A DNA stretch of 34,438 nt, taken from a bacterium. GTDB lineage: Bacteria > Armatimonadota > Zipacnadia > Zipacnadales > UBA11051. The translations under genes were made by a program, and so were the position numbers. The notes under the pieces were generated by a model. That model was not told where the DNA came from. It ran no database searches and saw nothing but the letters and a program-made list of their open reading frames with translations. Positions 16,068-24,421 of the stretch are shown piece by piece. The stretch's first letter is position 1. Every line of letters starts with the position of its first letter. Location of the stretch: the NCBI GenBank assembly GCA_021372615.1, contig JAJFUB010000056.1:1-34438 (forward strand), given 5' to 3'.

Positions 16068-16943
16068 CTACCTCAGGTTCGCGATCATGGCCTGGATCTT
16101 CTCCAGGCAGATGCGGCTGCTGGCTTCGCCGCCGGCGCTGAAGGCCGCGCCGCCGGGGCGGTTCATGGCTTCCTCGGACAGCGCTGAGCTGACCCGCCAG
16201 TGGGTCTCGAGCGAGCACGCACCCTCGTAGCCCATGTCCTTGAGCGCCTGGAACTGGGCGGGGTAGTCAATGTAGCCGCCGTCGCCGACCGGCACGCAGC
16301 GGGCGCCGCCCTCGGCGTCGGGGTCCTTGACGGCGTCCTTGAGGTGCATGTGGATCAGCCAGGGCTGCATGCGCTGCCAGGCATCGGGGAAGGGCAGCTC
16401 CCCGCCCTCGGCATAGACCTCGTTGGCCGGGTCCCAGATGGCGCGGACGCGCGGGTGGTTGAGGTCGCAGTACATCTTCTCCGCCTGCGCGGCCGTGGCG
16501 ATGTGGGTGCTGGCCTCGTTCTCGATGCCGATGTAGATGTCTTCCGCTTCGCAGATGCGGATGGGCTCGGCGTAGGCGTCCAGCAGTTGCTGCCAAACGT
16601 TCTCGGCCGGGCCGGTCTTCCAGAACGTGAAGCCGCGCACGATGTTGCAGCCAAAGAAGTGGCACATCTCGGCGCAGCGCCGCAGGATGCCCAGATGCTC
16701 CTCATAGGCGGCCGCGTCGCCCAGATCGCACTTCAGGAACGGGGCGGCAATGGCCGCCACGCTCATGCCCGCCTCATCCAGGATGAAGCGCATCTCCTCG
16801 AGCTGGTTGTCGGTCAGCTTGTGCGGCGGGGTGTCCCAGACCGAGCGCGGCTCGACCTGCGGAACACCGTACTCGCGGCACACGTCAACTACGCGCTGGA
16901 AATCCTGGGAGATCTCGTCGCTGATCACACTGAGCTTGAACAT
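16068..16943 (-). CDS. Sugar phosphate isomerase/epimerase-type TIM barrel
   Basis: It has 291 residues and is a second xylose-isomerase-like barrel, not closely similar to the one at 14242-15174. The N-terminus, MFKLSVISDEISQDF, is characteristic of a widespread subgroup. Metal-ligand strands are IGIENEAST, RAIWDPANEV and LIHMHLKDA, and near the C-terminus GACSLETHW supplies the last Glu. The presumed role is cytosolic isomerisation or epimerisation of a sugar or keto-inositol intermediate. AGGGTGA precedes the ATG at suitable spacing. A palindromic repeat separates it from the HAD gene downstream on the same strand. It is divergent from the GNAT gene, with about 140 bp of intergenic DNA between them. 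Confidence 0.93.
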   Translation of the reverse strand: MFKLSVISDEISQDFQRVVDVCREYGVPQVEPRSVWDTPPHKLTDNQLEEMRFILDEAGMSVAAIAAPFLKCDLGDAAAYEEHLGILRRCAEMCHFFGCNIVRGFTFWKTGPAENVWQQLLDAYAEPIRICEAEDIYIGIENEASTHIATAAQAEKMYCDLNHPRVRAIWDPANEVYAEGGELPFPDAWQRMQPWLIHMHLKDAVKDPDAEGGARCVPVGDGGYIDYPAQFQALKDMGYEGACSLETHWRVSSALSEEAMNRPGGAAFSAGGEASSRICLEKIQAMIANLR

Positions 16944-17084
16944 GGATCGTCACCCTTCACATTAGTAGAGCGTAGACATTCGGCGCGCAGGGCGCCCTGA
17001 CCTGCCTGCCCCGGAGCGGCGCCGGCGGGAAGGACCCGCCCGACGCCGTCACGAAACAGTCCTCCCGACAGGAGGTGGGCCCAC

Positions 17085-17561
17085 ATGCCCTTGCAGATGC
17101 GGCAAGCCACACTGGACGACATGGCGCGGATTCAGGAGATCGTGCGCGAGATCTGGTACATCGGCACCGACTTCGCGCTCGAAGAGAAGTACGGGTCCGT
17201 AGGAGACGAGCCCTGGGACCGCTGGCTGGTGCCCAAGGTCATGAGCCGGCTGTACGAGGAGATGGACCACGTGTGGGTCACAGAGGAGGACGGCGCCATC
17301 GTCGGTTTCTTTAGCTACACGATGAGCAGCGCGCGCCAGGTGGGCACGGTCCACTACAACGGCGTGGCCCTCGCCGGCCGGGGCAAAGGCATCGGGACCA
17401 TGCAGATCCAGAAGATCTTGGAGATCTTCCGCGCGGCAGGCATGAAGGTCGCCTGCGTCGGCACCGGGCTGAACGACGGCCACGCGCCCGCCCGGCGGGT
17501 GTATGAGAAGTGCGGTTTTGAGCCGGTCATCGAGTACCGGATGTACGCGCAGAAGTTGTAG
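17085..17561 (+). CDS. GNAT-family N-acetyltransferase
   Basis: It has 158 residues. It shows the GNAT fold pattern: N-terminal MRQATLDDMARIQEIVREIW, central strand WVTEEDGAIVGFFSY, acetyl-CoA loop VALAGRGKGIGTMQIQ (Q/RxxGxG/A-like RGKGIG), and the terminal ARRVYEKCGFEPV. It transfers an acetyl group from acetyl-CoA to an amine; the target is unknown. A strong AGGAGGTG ribosome-binding site sits 9 bases before the ATG. It is followed by an array of palindromic and tandem repeats. Confidence 0.92.
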   Translation: MPLQMRQATLDDMARIQEIVREIWYIGTDFALEEKYGSVGDEPWDRWLVPKVMSRLYEEMDHVWVTEEDGAIVGFFSYTMSSARQVGTVHYNGVALAGRGKGIGTMQIQKILEIFRAAGMKVACVGTGLNDGHAPARRVYEKCGFEPVIEYRMYAQKL

Positions 17562-17586
17562 ACATGGTGTGAGAGGCGTGGGGTGT

Positions 17587-17759
17587 GTGGGAGCGGTCAC
17601 CGACCGCGACCGTCGAGGATCGTGGGCATGTGGGAGCGGTCCCCGACCTCGACGGTCGGTGACATACAGTCGCGGTCGGTGACCGCTCCCACGCCTGTGT
17701 CGTCAGTGACCGCTCCCACGCCTGTGTCGTCAGTGACCGCTCCCACGCCTGTGTCGTCA
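17587..17759. repeat. Cluster of GGAG-type palindromes ending in a 27-bp triplicate
   Basis: Several partial and inverted copies of the GTGGGAGCGGTC family occupy 17587-17692. The last arm is amplified as three exact 27-bp direct repeats at 17679-17705, 17706-17732 and 17733-17759. Each contains GTGACCGCTCCCACG followed by CCTGTGTCGTCA. A fourth unit is cut after GTGA. There is no gene here; frames open on both strands only reflect the repeat length being divisible by three. Confidence 0.92.
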
Positions 17760-17814
17760 GTGAATAGGACGTTGTGCCAACCATCGAGGCTGAGCCCATC
17801 ATCAGGTGATACCC

Positions 17815-19416
17815 ATGAAGACCGAGTGCTGGCTTTCCACATCCCTGAGGCGCTGGTTCCCGCGTAGCGAGCCGGTCGTCCTCAACCGCCTGAAGCTGCA
17901 GGCGCTGCGGGGCGAGCAGGTGTCCTTCCAGGCCTGCGTCCGCGTCAGCGATACCGACCGGGCCACGGCCGTCAGCGTCGGCCTGGCCGGCGGGGAGGAT
18001 CTCGCGGTGCGGCTGCGGCGGGTGGGCTGCGTGCCCGTGCCGCACCATAACACCGCCACGCCACTGGCTGAGCTGGATGGCCTCGGCCACATCCCCGGCT
18101 ACGTGCCGGACGTGCTGTTCGACGAGCAGGAGGCGCAGGTCGCGCCCCACGAGGTGCAGGCCTTCTGGGTGACGGTCCGCGTGCCGGAGAAGGCGGAGCC
18201 GGGGAAGCGCGAGCTGGCGCTGACGCTGCAGGTCGGCGAGGAGACGCGCCGGCTCACGGCCGTCCTGGAGGTCGTGCCCGCCGTGCTGCAGCCCCGCCAG
18301 GGCTTCCCGGTCACGCAGTGGTTCTATGCCGATGCCCTGTGCGACTGGTACAAAGTCGAGCCGTGGTCGCTCAACTTCTGGCCGCTGCTGAAGCGCTACC
18401 TGGAGAGCTTCAGCGCCCACGGCTTCAACACGCTGTTGACGCCGCTACTCACGCCGCCGCTCGATGGCGTCAAGCGCCCGACGCAACTGCTGCGGGTGCG
18501 CAAGCAGGGGCGGAGCTACGACTTCAACTGGGCCGATGTCGAGCGGTGGGTGAAGCTGGCGAAGTCGTGCGGCATCGAGTACTTCGAGTGGTCGCATCTT
18601 TTCACGCAGTGGGGCGTGAAGTACGCCCCGCGCGTGTACCACGACCAGGGCCTGGACGAGAAGCTGCTGTGGCCGGCCGACAAGGGCGCCACCTCGCCGA
18701 CGTATCGCGCCTTCCTGGGTCAGCTCCTGCCGGAGCTGCACACCTTCCTGCGGCGCCGGCAGTTGCTGGACAAGTCGTTCTTCCACGTCTCGGACGAACC
18801 GCATGGCGAGGAGCACAAGGCCAACTACGTGGCGGCGCGCGCGCTGCTCAAAGAACTCGCGCCGTGGATGAAGACGATGGACGCGCTGAGCGAGGTGGAC
18901 TACGGGCGCGAGGGCCTCACCGACATGCCCATCCCGTCCATCGCGGTGACGAAGAAGTATTGGGAAGAGGGCATCCCGAGCTGGACGTACTTCTGCTGCG
19001 GGCCACGCGGGCGCTATCTGAACCGACTGCTGGACACGCCGCTGCCGAAGCTGCGGATGGCCGGGTGGCTCTTCCACCGCTTCGAGCGTCTGGGCTTCCT
19101 GCACTGGGGCTTCAACTACTGGTACAAGAGCCAGACCCGCCAGCTCATTGACCCCTTCACCGTAACCGACGGCCTCGCCTGGCCGGGCTGGGCGTATGGC
19201 GACACGTTCCTGGTCTACCCGGGGGGCCACGAACCCATCGAGTCCATCCGGGGGCAGGTGTTTGCCGAGTCGCTGCAGGACATGGCCCTGCTGCAGACGG
19301 CGGGCATCGCGCCGGACAGCAAGCTGCTGGCGCCGCTGGCGGACTTCAACGACTACCCGAAGGACGAGGCGTGGCACTGGCAGGCGCGGGCGAAGGTGCT
19401 CGCCACGCTCAAGTAG
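17815..19416 (+). CDS. GH123/DUF4091-type glycoside hydrolase-like protein
   Basis: It has 533 residues and no obvious signal peptide (starts MKTECWLSTSLRRWF). An N-terminal beta-sandwich of about 160 residues precedes the barrel. The barrel has HVSDEPH with Asp327-Glu328, equivalent to the Asp-Glu pair that GH123 N-acetyl-beta-galactosaminidases use in substrate-assisted catalysis. The end, AYGDTFLVYPGGHEPIESIRG, is the DUF4091 signature. GH123 removes N-acetylgalactosamine from glycans, but many DUF4091 proteins are uncharacterised, so the substrate is inference. ATG 17815 is preferred over GTG 17806 because AGGTGA then has normal spacing. The next secreted protein gene starts 24 bp after its stop, suggesting an operon. 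Lack of an export signal is odd for this type. Confidence 0.88.
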   Translation: MKTECWLSTSLRRWFPRSEPVVLNRLKLQALRGEQVSFQACVRVSDTDRATAVSVGLAGGEDLAVRLRRVGCVPVPHHNTATPLAELDGLGHIPGYVPDVLFDEQEAQVAPHEVQAFWVTVRVPEKAEPGKRELALTLQVGEETRRLTAVLEVVPAVLQPRQGFPVTQWFYADALCDWYKVEPWSLNFWPLLKRYLESFSAHGFNTLLTPLLTPPLDGVKRPTQLLRVRKQGRSYDFNWADVERWVKLAKSCGIEYFEWSHLFTQWGVKYAPRVYHDQGLDEKLLWPADKGATSPTYRAFLGQLLPELHTFLRRRQLLDKSFFHVSDEPHGEEHKANYVAARALLKELAPWMKTMDALSEVDYGREGLTDMPIPSIAVTKKYWEEGIPSWTYFCCGPRGRYLNRLLDTPLPKLRMAGWLFHRFERLGFLHWGFNYWYKSQTRQLIDPFTVTDGLAWPGWAYGDTFLVYPGGHEPIESIRGQVFAESLQDMALLQTAGIAPDSKLLAPLADFNDYPKDEAWHWQARAKVLATLK

Positions 19417-19440
19417 CCACGACGGCAGGTGACACGGAAC

Positions 19441-21864
19441 ATGAAAGCAGCCTCTCTGGCAACACTGGCGCTGTTGGCCTGGACAACGGGCCTGGCCGCG
19501 CAGACCGTGCAGTTGGCCCCGCCGGGCACCGTCATCCCCTACGGCAAGAGCGCCGACTACGCGATCAAGGCGCCGCTGGGGTACAAGTCCGTGCTGCTGA
19601 CGATAGCGGTGCGGATGGACTCCCCGAAGTGCTCGGGCTCGACGCATAGCCTGCGGCTGAAGCTCAACGGCAAGGCGGTCTATGCCGCGCTGGACCGCAG
19701 CCACGTGCGCCTGCTGAACAAGCCGCTCACGGCGAAGATGGCCAGCGGCCTGGAAGTGCCGTGGGCGCGCGAGGGAGACTGGCGCGTCGTGTACGCACCG
19801 GACTTCGAGGTGGTGGGCACCGAGCGCGCCGGTGCGACGCGCATCCTGGACGTCTCACCCTACGAACTCGTGCTCGATGTCACCGACCTCGTCACCCCCG
19901 GGGCGGACAACACGCTCTCCGTGCAGCACCTGGGGGAGGCGATGCGGCTGCGGACGTACTTCCCGGACCTGAACCCGAGCCTGGACTTCGTGCTGGGCAA
20001 GCTGCAGGTCGAGTTCTCCGCCGAGCCGCCCGTCGGCGGCGCGCCGGCGGACAGGGAGGTCTTCAGCGCCGACCGGCTGATGGTGCAGCCGCCGGCGACG
20101 GTCAAGGCCCGTGACGTCGTACGTGTGAGCCCCGGCGGCGGGATGACGGTGGCCCTGGCCGGACTGCCGGTGCAAGTGCAGTCGCGGTTCTCATACCAGG
20201 GCGGGGGCTTCAACACGCTGGCGGCGACGGGACGGCCCCAGGGGCAGCCGGAATGGCGCGTGCAGGTCAAGGCGGGGAAGGACCAGACGGTCATTCTCGG
20301 GGCGGCGAAGGAGTATAGCCTGGAGCGCACGGTGCGCTTCGTCGGCGACCACGTGGAAGTGGCCGACAGGCTGACGAACCTGACTGATGCCGCCATCGGC
20401 CTGGCGTTCGACAACCGCCTCACGACCCCGGGCGGGGAGATCACGACGGCGTGGCTGGGCGGCAATCCCGACCCGGCGAGCAATATGGGTGCGGGCCTGG
20501 AGAACACGACGGTGTTCGTCAATGGCACGGGAGCGAGCGGCTGCGGGCTGCTGGCCCTGGACGATGTCTACCGCATCCAGGCCGCGATCTACTGGGACCA
20601 GGGCGCCGGCCTCCGCAGCGACAGCTTCGCCCTGGCGCCGCGTGACAGCTACACCGTGCGCTGGAGCCTGTACCCGGTGGCGCGGCCGGACTACTACGAC
20701 TTCATCAACCTGGCCCGGCGTGACCTGGACGTGAACTTCACCGTGCCGGGCGGGTTCCAGTTCGGCGTCGCCGCGGCGAGCGACGAGGCGTACCGCGAGA
20801 TGGCCGCGCAGCGCGGGCTGAAGTTCATCAGCTCCAGCGTGTGGTTCGACCACACCGGCGCCGTGAAGTGCTACCACGGCGAGCACATGCTGCAGGCCAC
20901 GGCGCTGCGACAGAAGCTGCGCGAGCAGTGTGCGGCGATCCGCCGCGTGCTGCCCGACGCGAAGAGTCTGATCTACATCCACGCCTTCCTCAACACCGAC
21001 CCGGAGGGCCCCGCGAAGCACCCGGCCGCGCAGATCACACAGGCCGATGGGACGCAGTTCGTGAACTCAGGCTATACGGCGTCATACGGCATCGCGTTCC
21101 GGTACAACTACCCGGCGGTGAACCCGGAGAACTCCTACTTCGGCGCCATGAAGCGCATCATTGACATGTGCCTGGATCGCGACCAGATCGGGGCCGACGG
21201 CGTATACTGGGATGAGCTGGACTGGATCTCCACCAAGTACACCTACGACCGCTGGGACGGCCACTCGGCGGAGCTGGACGACCAGCACCGCCTCAAGGCC
21301 AAGCGCTCGTACGTGCATCTGCTCTCCCTGGAGGCGAAGGTCAAGCTGATTGAGTATGTCCGCAGCAAGGGCGGACTGCTGATCGGCAACACGGTGCCGA
21401 CGAGCGATACGCTGACGAAGCTGCATTTCCCGCGCTTCGTCGAGACCTCCGCCGGGTGGTTCCCGGCCCGCGCGCACCTGTATACCCCCCTCTCCCTGGG
21501 CGACCACCTGACGGTCAAGGACTTCCCGACGCTCATCAACGACATCCGCCAGAAGCTCATGTGGGCGTCGCTGTACTACTACTATGCTACGCCCAAGCAG
21601 CCGTACCCGACGATCACGCAGCACATGTTCCCCTTCACACCGGTGGAGTTGCACCGGGGCTGGCTGCTGGGCAAAGAGCGCATCCTGACCGCTGTGCCGG
21701 GCACCTTCACCTTCGAGGACGCACAGCCCGTGCACGTGTACTGGTACGACGCGGCCGGGAAGCTGACAGACCAGCAGGGCCAGCAGCGGGTGGAGCAGGG
21801 GCGACGGCTGGTGCGGCTGGCATTGGGCGAGGGCGAGATGGCGGCGATCGTGCGGGGGGAGTGA
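19441..21864 (+). CDS. Large secreted TIM-barrel protein, glycoside-hydrolase-like, unknown family
   Basis: It has 807 residues. It has a signal peptide (MKAASLATLALLAWTTGLAA). The N-terminal half is beta-rich, with SLRLKLNGKAVY and DLVTPGADNTLSVQH resembling galactose-binding-like domains. The C-terminal half looks like a barrel, with IGADGVYWDELDW placing Asp591-Glu592 at the end of a strand, and neighbouring strands LIYIHAFLN and GGLLIGNTVP. Its catalytic role is inferred from fold and neighbours only. The ATG at 19441 gives the signal peptide; an in-frame GTG at 19429 lacks a ribosome-binding site. The TGA stop is followed in the same frame by CTG TAG, the TAG belonging to a GTAG-footed palindrome. 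Confidence 0.85.
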   Translation: MKAASLATLALLAWTTGLAAQTVQLAPPGTVIPYGKSADYAIKAPLGYKSVLLTIAVRMDSPKCSGSTHSLRLKLNGKAVYAALDRSHVRLLNKPLTAKMASGLEVPWAREGDWRVVYAPDFEVVGTERAGATRILDVSPYELVLDVTDLVTPGADNTLSVQHLGEAMRLRTYFPDLNPSLDFVLGKLQVEFSAEPPVGGAPADREVFSADRLMVQPPATVKARDVVRVSPGGGMTVALAGLPVQVQSRFSYQGGGFNTLAATGRPQGQPEWRVQVKAGKDQTVILGAAKEYSLERTVRFVGDHVEVADRLTNLTDAAIGLAFDNRLTTPGGEITTAWLGGNPDPASNMGAGLENTTVFVNGTGASGCGLLALDDVYRIQAAIYWDQGAGLRSDSFALAPRDSYTVRWSLYPVARPDYYDFINLARRDLDVNFTVPGGFQFGVAAASDEAYREMAAQRGLKFISSSVWFDHTGAVKCYHGEHMLQATALRQKLREQCAAIRRVLPDAKSLIYIHAFLNTDPEGPAKHPAAQITQADGTQFVNSGYTASYGIAFRYNYPAVNPENSYFGAMKRIIDMCLDRDQIGADGVYWDELDWISTKYTYDRWDGHSAELDDQHRLKAKRSYVHLLSLEAKVKLIEYVRSKGGLLIGNTVPTSDTLTKLHFPRFVETSAGWFPARAHLYTPLSLGDHLTVKDFPTLINDIRQKLMWASLYYYYATPKQPYPTITQHMFPFTPVELHRGWLLGKERILTAVPGTFTFEDAQPVHVYWYDAAGKLTDQQGQQRVEQGRRLVRLALGEGEMAAIVRGE

Positions 21865-21866
21865 CT

Positions 21867-21942
21867 GTAGGGCGGGGGCTTGTACCCCGCCCCGCATGGC
21901 ACAAACTGAACGGATTGGGCGGGGTACGAGCCCCCGCCCTAC
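21867..21942. repeat. Inverted pair of GTAG-footed palindromes (BIME-like)
   Basis: Two copies of the GTAG-GGCGGGG...CCCCGCC hairpin face each other at 21867-21893 and 21918-21942, separated by 24 bases, between two convergent genes. The right copy supplies the TAG stop of the minus-strand SIS-like gene (21941-21939, read TTG TAG). The left copy starts 2 bases after the TGA of the plus-strand gene. Confidence 0.88.
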
Positions 21943-23108
21943 AATGCCTCTGCCGTCTCCGCCACCAGCATCCAGTACGCCGCCGCCTGGATGACGCCCG
22001 ACGGGGGCAGGACCCGGATGTCGTAGCCCGGTATGTCCAGCAGCGCATCCCCGAAGGGCCAGCAGCCACAGAGGTTCAGGTCCGCCCCCATGCTCTCGGC
22101 CGCGCGCTCAGGCGTACCGGAGACCACCGTGACGATCTTCGCCCCCAGCGCGTGCGCCTGCTCCACCCATGGACCGTAGGGCTCGTAGTAGCCGACGTAC
22201 AGAATGACATCCCCCGGCTTGACGAAGTCGCCGAGCTTGTCCGGGCTGTTCATCTTCAGGGGCTTGAGCACCCCGGGGTCGCCGGTCTGGCCGGGCAGTT
22301 CGGGCGGGAGATGCCCCAGTGACCCGTACCAGGCCGTGTGCCCGGCCCGGACGGCCGCGGCGGCCATCTGCCCCGCCGCCGCGAAGCCGTCCAGTTGCGT
22401 CGCCTGCAGCGTGCGCCAGCAGTTGGCCAGCCGCGCCAGGTAGGTGCGCCCCAGCAGCCCCGGGCGGAGCGGCGGTGGGGCCTGCGGCTCCCACTTGAGC
22501 TTCAGGTGCTCGGCGTTGCGCTCCCGGCCGCCGGGCACGAGGACGCTCTGGTACATCGGGGGCAGCTTGCCCTGTCGCGTCAGGGCGGCGATGAGTTCGG
22601 CGGTGAAGGTCCACGTGGCCGCGGCGAGAATGGGGGAGACCGTCGGCAGGCGCCGGGGGTCATCGGCCGGCGGGGCGGGCACCGGCACGAACCGGCCCGC
22701 GGTCACCGGCCCCGGCGTCGGGCCGAAGACAAGACAGAACACCCCGGCTCGGGCCGCGGCAGACAGCAACTCCTTGTCTTCGGGCTGGGCCGCTCGCACC
22801 AGGCCGTAGAGCATCATGTCGCCCAACTTGAGGTCCGCCGGCTTCCTCAGCCACTTGCAGGCCATCAGGCCCCCGGCCCGGTTGAGGCCCTCGAGCACGA
22901 AGCCCCGGTCGCCGGCCAGCCACACGGTGCCGCCCTCAGCCATCCGCGCGGCGAACACCTCCGCCGCGCCCGTGTACTGCGGCAGCAGCCTGACCAGCGC
23001 CTTCAGGCTGCCCTCGATCTCCCGTGCGTAGGTCTGTGCAGTGGCGCCGAAGGATGGTGCGGTGAGCACCAGCAGCAGCGGGCAAAGCGGCAGGAACACG
23101 CGCTTCAT
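21939..23108 (-). CDS. Secreted SIS-like (sugar isomerase fold) protein
   Basis: It has 389 residues. The N-terminal MKRVFLPLCPLLLVLTAPSFGATA is a convincing signal peptide. The remainder looks like two SIS-type halves. The first is TVWLAGDRGFVLEGLNRAGG followed by GDMMLYGLV. The second is GDVILYVGYYEPYGPWVEQAHALGAKIVTVVSG, then DIPGYDIRVLPPSGVIQAAAYWMLVAE, resembling SIS proteins such as UPF0309 that handle phosphosugars. SIS proteins are normally cytosolic, so export is unusual and a binding rather than isomerase role is possible. AGGAGAA lies upstream of the ATG. The stop TAG is the foot of a GTAG palindrome. It is divergent from the secreted TIM-barrel gene at 23217. Confidence 0.75.
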   Translation of the reverse strand: MKRVFLPLCPLLLVLTAPSFGATAQTYAREIEGSLKALVRLLPQYTGAAEVFAARMAEGGTVWLAGDRGFVLEGLNRAGGLMACKWLRKPADLKLGDMMLYGLVRAAQPEDKELLSAAARAGVFCLVFGPTPGPVTAGRFVPVPAPPADDPRRLPTVSPILAAATWTFTAELIAALTRQGKLPPMYQSVLVPGGRERNAEHLKLKWEPQAPPPLRPGLLGRTYLARLANCWRTLQATQLDGFAAAGQMAAAAVRAGHTAWYGSLGHLPPELPGQTGDPGVLKPLKMNSPDKLGDFVKPGDVILYVGYYEPYGPWVEQAHALGAKIVTVVSGTPERAAESMGADLNLCGCWPFGDALLDIPGYDIRVLPPSGVIQAAAYWMLVAETAEAL

Positions 23109-23216
23109 GGCAAATCTGGTTCTCCTATCAGGGCAGTACAGCCGCGGACAGGCAGTGATTCCCCCGTCGGCGGCGAAACCCTCTGCGGACGATCACTCAC
23201 ACAGGAGCGTGACCCC

Positions 23217-24407
23217 ATGCGACGCGGCGGGCTGATGGCGTCATGTGTGCTGTTGCTGCCGCTGATGGTCCTGGCGCAGGGCGAGGCGCCGTACCCCCAG
23301 GGGAAGGCCTTCCCGTTGGGGCTGTACTCGATCGGCACGCTGGAAGAGATGAAGCAGGAACAGCCGGCGGGCTGGAACATCGCGCACACCTACAGCATGA
23401 AGCCGGAGTACCTCGGGATTGTCAAGGAGGCCGGATGGTTCACCCTGGCCCACCTGAGCAAGGCCGGTGAGCCCGAGACGAAGGCGACCATCGAGGACCT
23501 GGTGGCCCGCGGACCGGTGGGCTGGTGGGACCTGCCCGAGGAGCAGCGCTACTGGCGGGAGGATGAGTACCAGACCGTCAAGGACCTGTCCGCCTGGGCC
23601 CGCAAGTACGACCCGCAGCGCCGCCCGGTCTTCATGTACAACGCCGGGCACTACCAGGCCGAGGCCCTCGCCAGGTATGTGCCCTACCTGGACATCATCG
23701 GCGCGGGGACGTACACCGAGTACGCCCACATGCCGCGGGGCTGGGTGCGCTGGCGGACCGAAGAGACCATCCGCGGGATCCAACTGGCGGGGGCGAAGAT
23801 CGGCCCGGACTACCTGCACGGCGAGAAGACCCCCATCGGCATCCCGATGCTCTTTTACAAGGATGGAGCCTTCGACATCATCTCCCCGGTCGAGGCGTAC
23901 CACGACTTCTATAGCTGCCTGGCCGCAGGCGCCCGGGGCATTCTCATCTTCTCGTACTGGCACAAGCGCGACGCGGATGTGCTGCAGAAGTCGTACGAGG
24001 CCTACGCGAAGGCCGCGGCGGAGGTCTCGGGGCCGGAGGGGCTGGGGCAGGCGCTGCTGTTTGGCGAGGAGGTGCCGCTGACGTGCCAGATCACCGAGGG
24101 CCCCGAGCGCACCTACGCCTTCCGCCCGACGGGCGCGCAGGAAGACGTCTCCTTCCCCTCGGTCAACGTGCTGGGCAAGCGCTACCAGGGGAAGCTGTTC
24201 GTCATCGCCGTCAACTCCAGCGAACGGGCGGTCAAGGCCAGGATCGCCGGCCTGCCGGAGGGGGTCGCGCAACTGCGTCTGCCCTTTGAGCAGGCCCTGG
24301 GCACGGACGGCAAGCCCACCGACCAGAAGCGCACTGTGCCGGTCGAGGCAGGAGCCTGCGAGGACGGCTTCGGCTGGCTGGGTGTGCATGTCTATGTCGC
24401 CCCCTAG
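23217..24407 (+). CDS. Secreted TIM-barrel glycoside-hydrolase-like protein
   Basis: It has 396 residues. The signal peptide (MRRGGLMASCVLLLPLMVLAQG) is followed by a compact barrel starting FPLGLYSIGTLEEM. Strands include GWWDLPEEQRYW, RPVFMYNAGHY, LDIIGAGTY, IGIPMLFYKDG and ARGILIFSYWH. A small C-terminal beta domain ends the protein (KLFVIAVNSSERAVKARIAGLPEG). It resembles uncharacterised glycosidase-like proteins; the catalytic pair is not certain, with the D in GWWDLPEE and later acidic residues as candidates. ATG 23217 has AGGAG 9-10 bases upstream. Longer in-frame upstream extension is antisense to the SIS-like gene and rejected. Its stop overlaps the ribosome-binding site of the amidohydrolase gene 14 bases on, so the two form an operon. 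Confidence 0.85.
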   Translation: MRRGGLMASCVLLLPLMVLAQGEAPYPQGKAFPLGLYSIGTLEEMKQEQPAGWNIAHTYSMKPEYLGIVKEAGWFTLAHLSKAGEPETKATIEDLVARGPVGWWDLPEEQRYWREDEYQTVKDLSAWARKYDPQRRPVFMYNAGHYQAEALARYVPYLDIIGAGTYTEYAHMPRGWVRWRTEETIRGIQLAGAKIGPDYLHGEKTPIGIPMLFYKDGAFDIISPVEAYHDFYSCLAAGARGILIFSYWHKRDADVLQKSYEAYAKAAAEVSGPEGLGQALLFGEEVPLTCQITEGPERTYAFRPTGAQEDVSFPSVNVLGKRYQGKLFVIAVNSSERAVKARIAGLPEGVAQLRLPFEQALGTDGKPTDQKRTVPVEAGACEDGFGWLGVHVYVAP

Positions 24408-24421
24408 GAGGCTGAGCTGCC

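Noticed and set aside
17583-17867. A small plus-strand protein of 94 codons with PVSSVTAPT repeats
   Set aside because: It is wholly made of the palindrome and 27-bp repeat cluster and runs into the GH123-like gene out of frame.
18445-19704. A 419-codon open frame on the minus strand
   Set aside because: It overlaps the GH123-like gene and the start of the next gene in antisense and lacks motifs.
22338-23216. A long N-terminal extension of the secreted barrel gene at 23217
   Set aside because: It is antisense to the SIS-like gene and would bury the signal peptide inside the protein.
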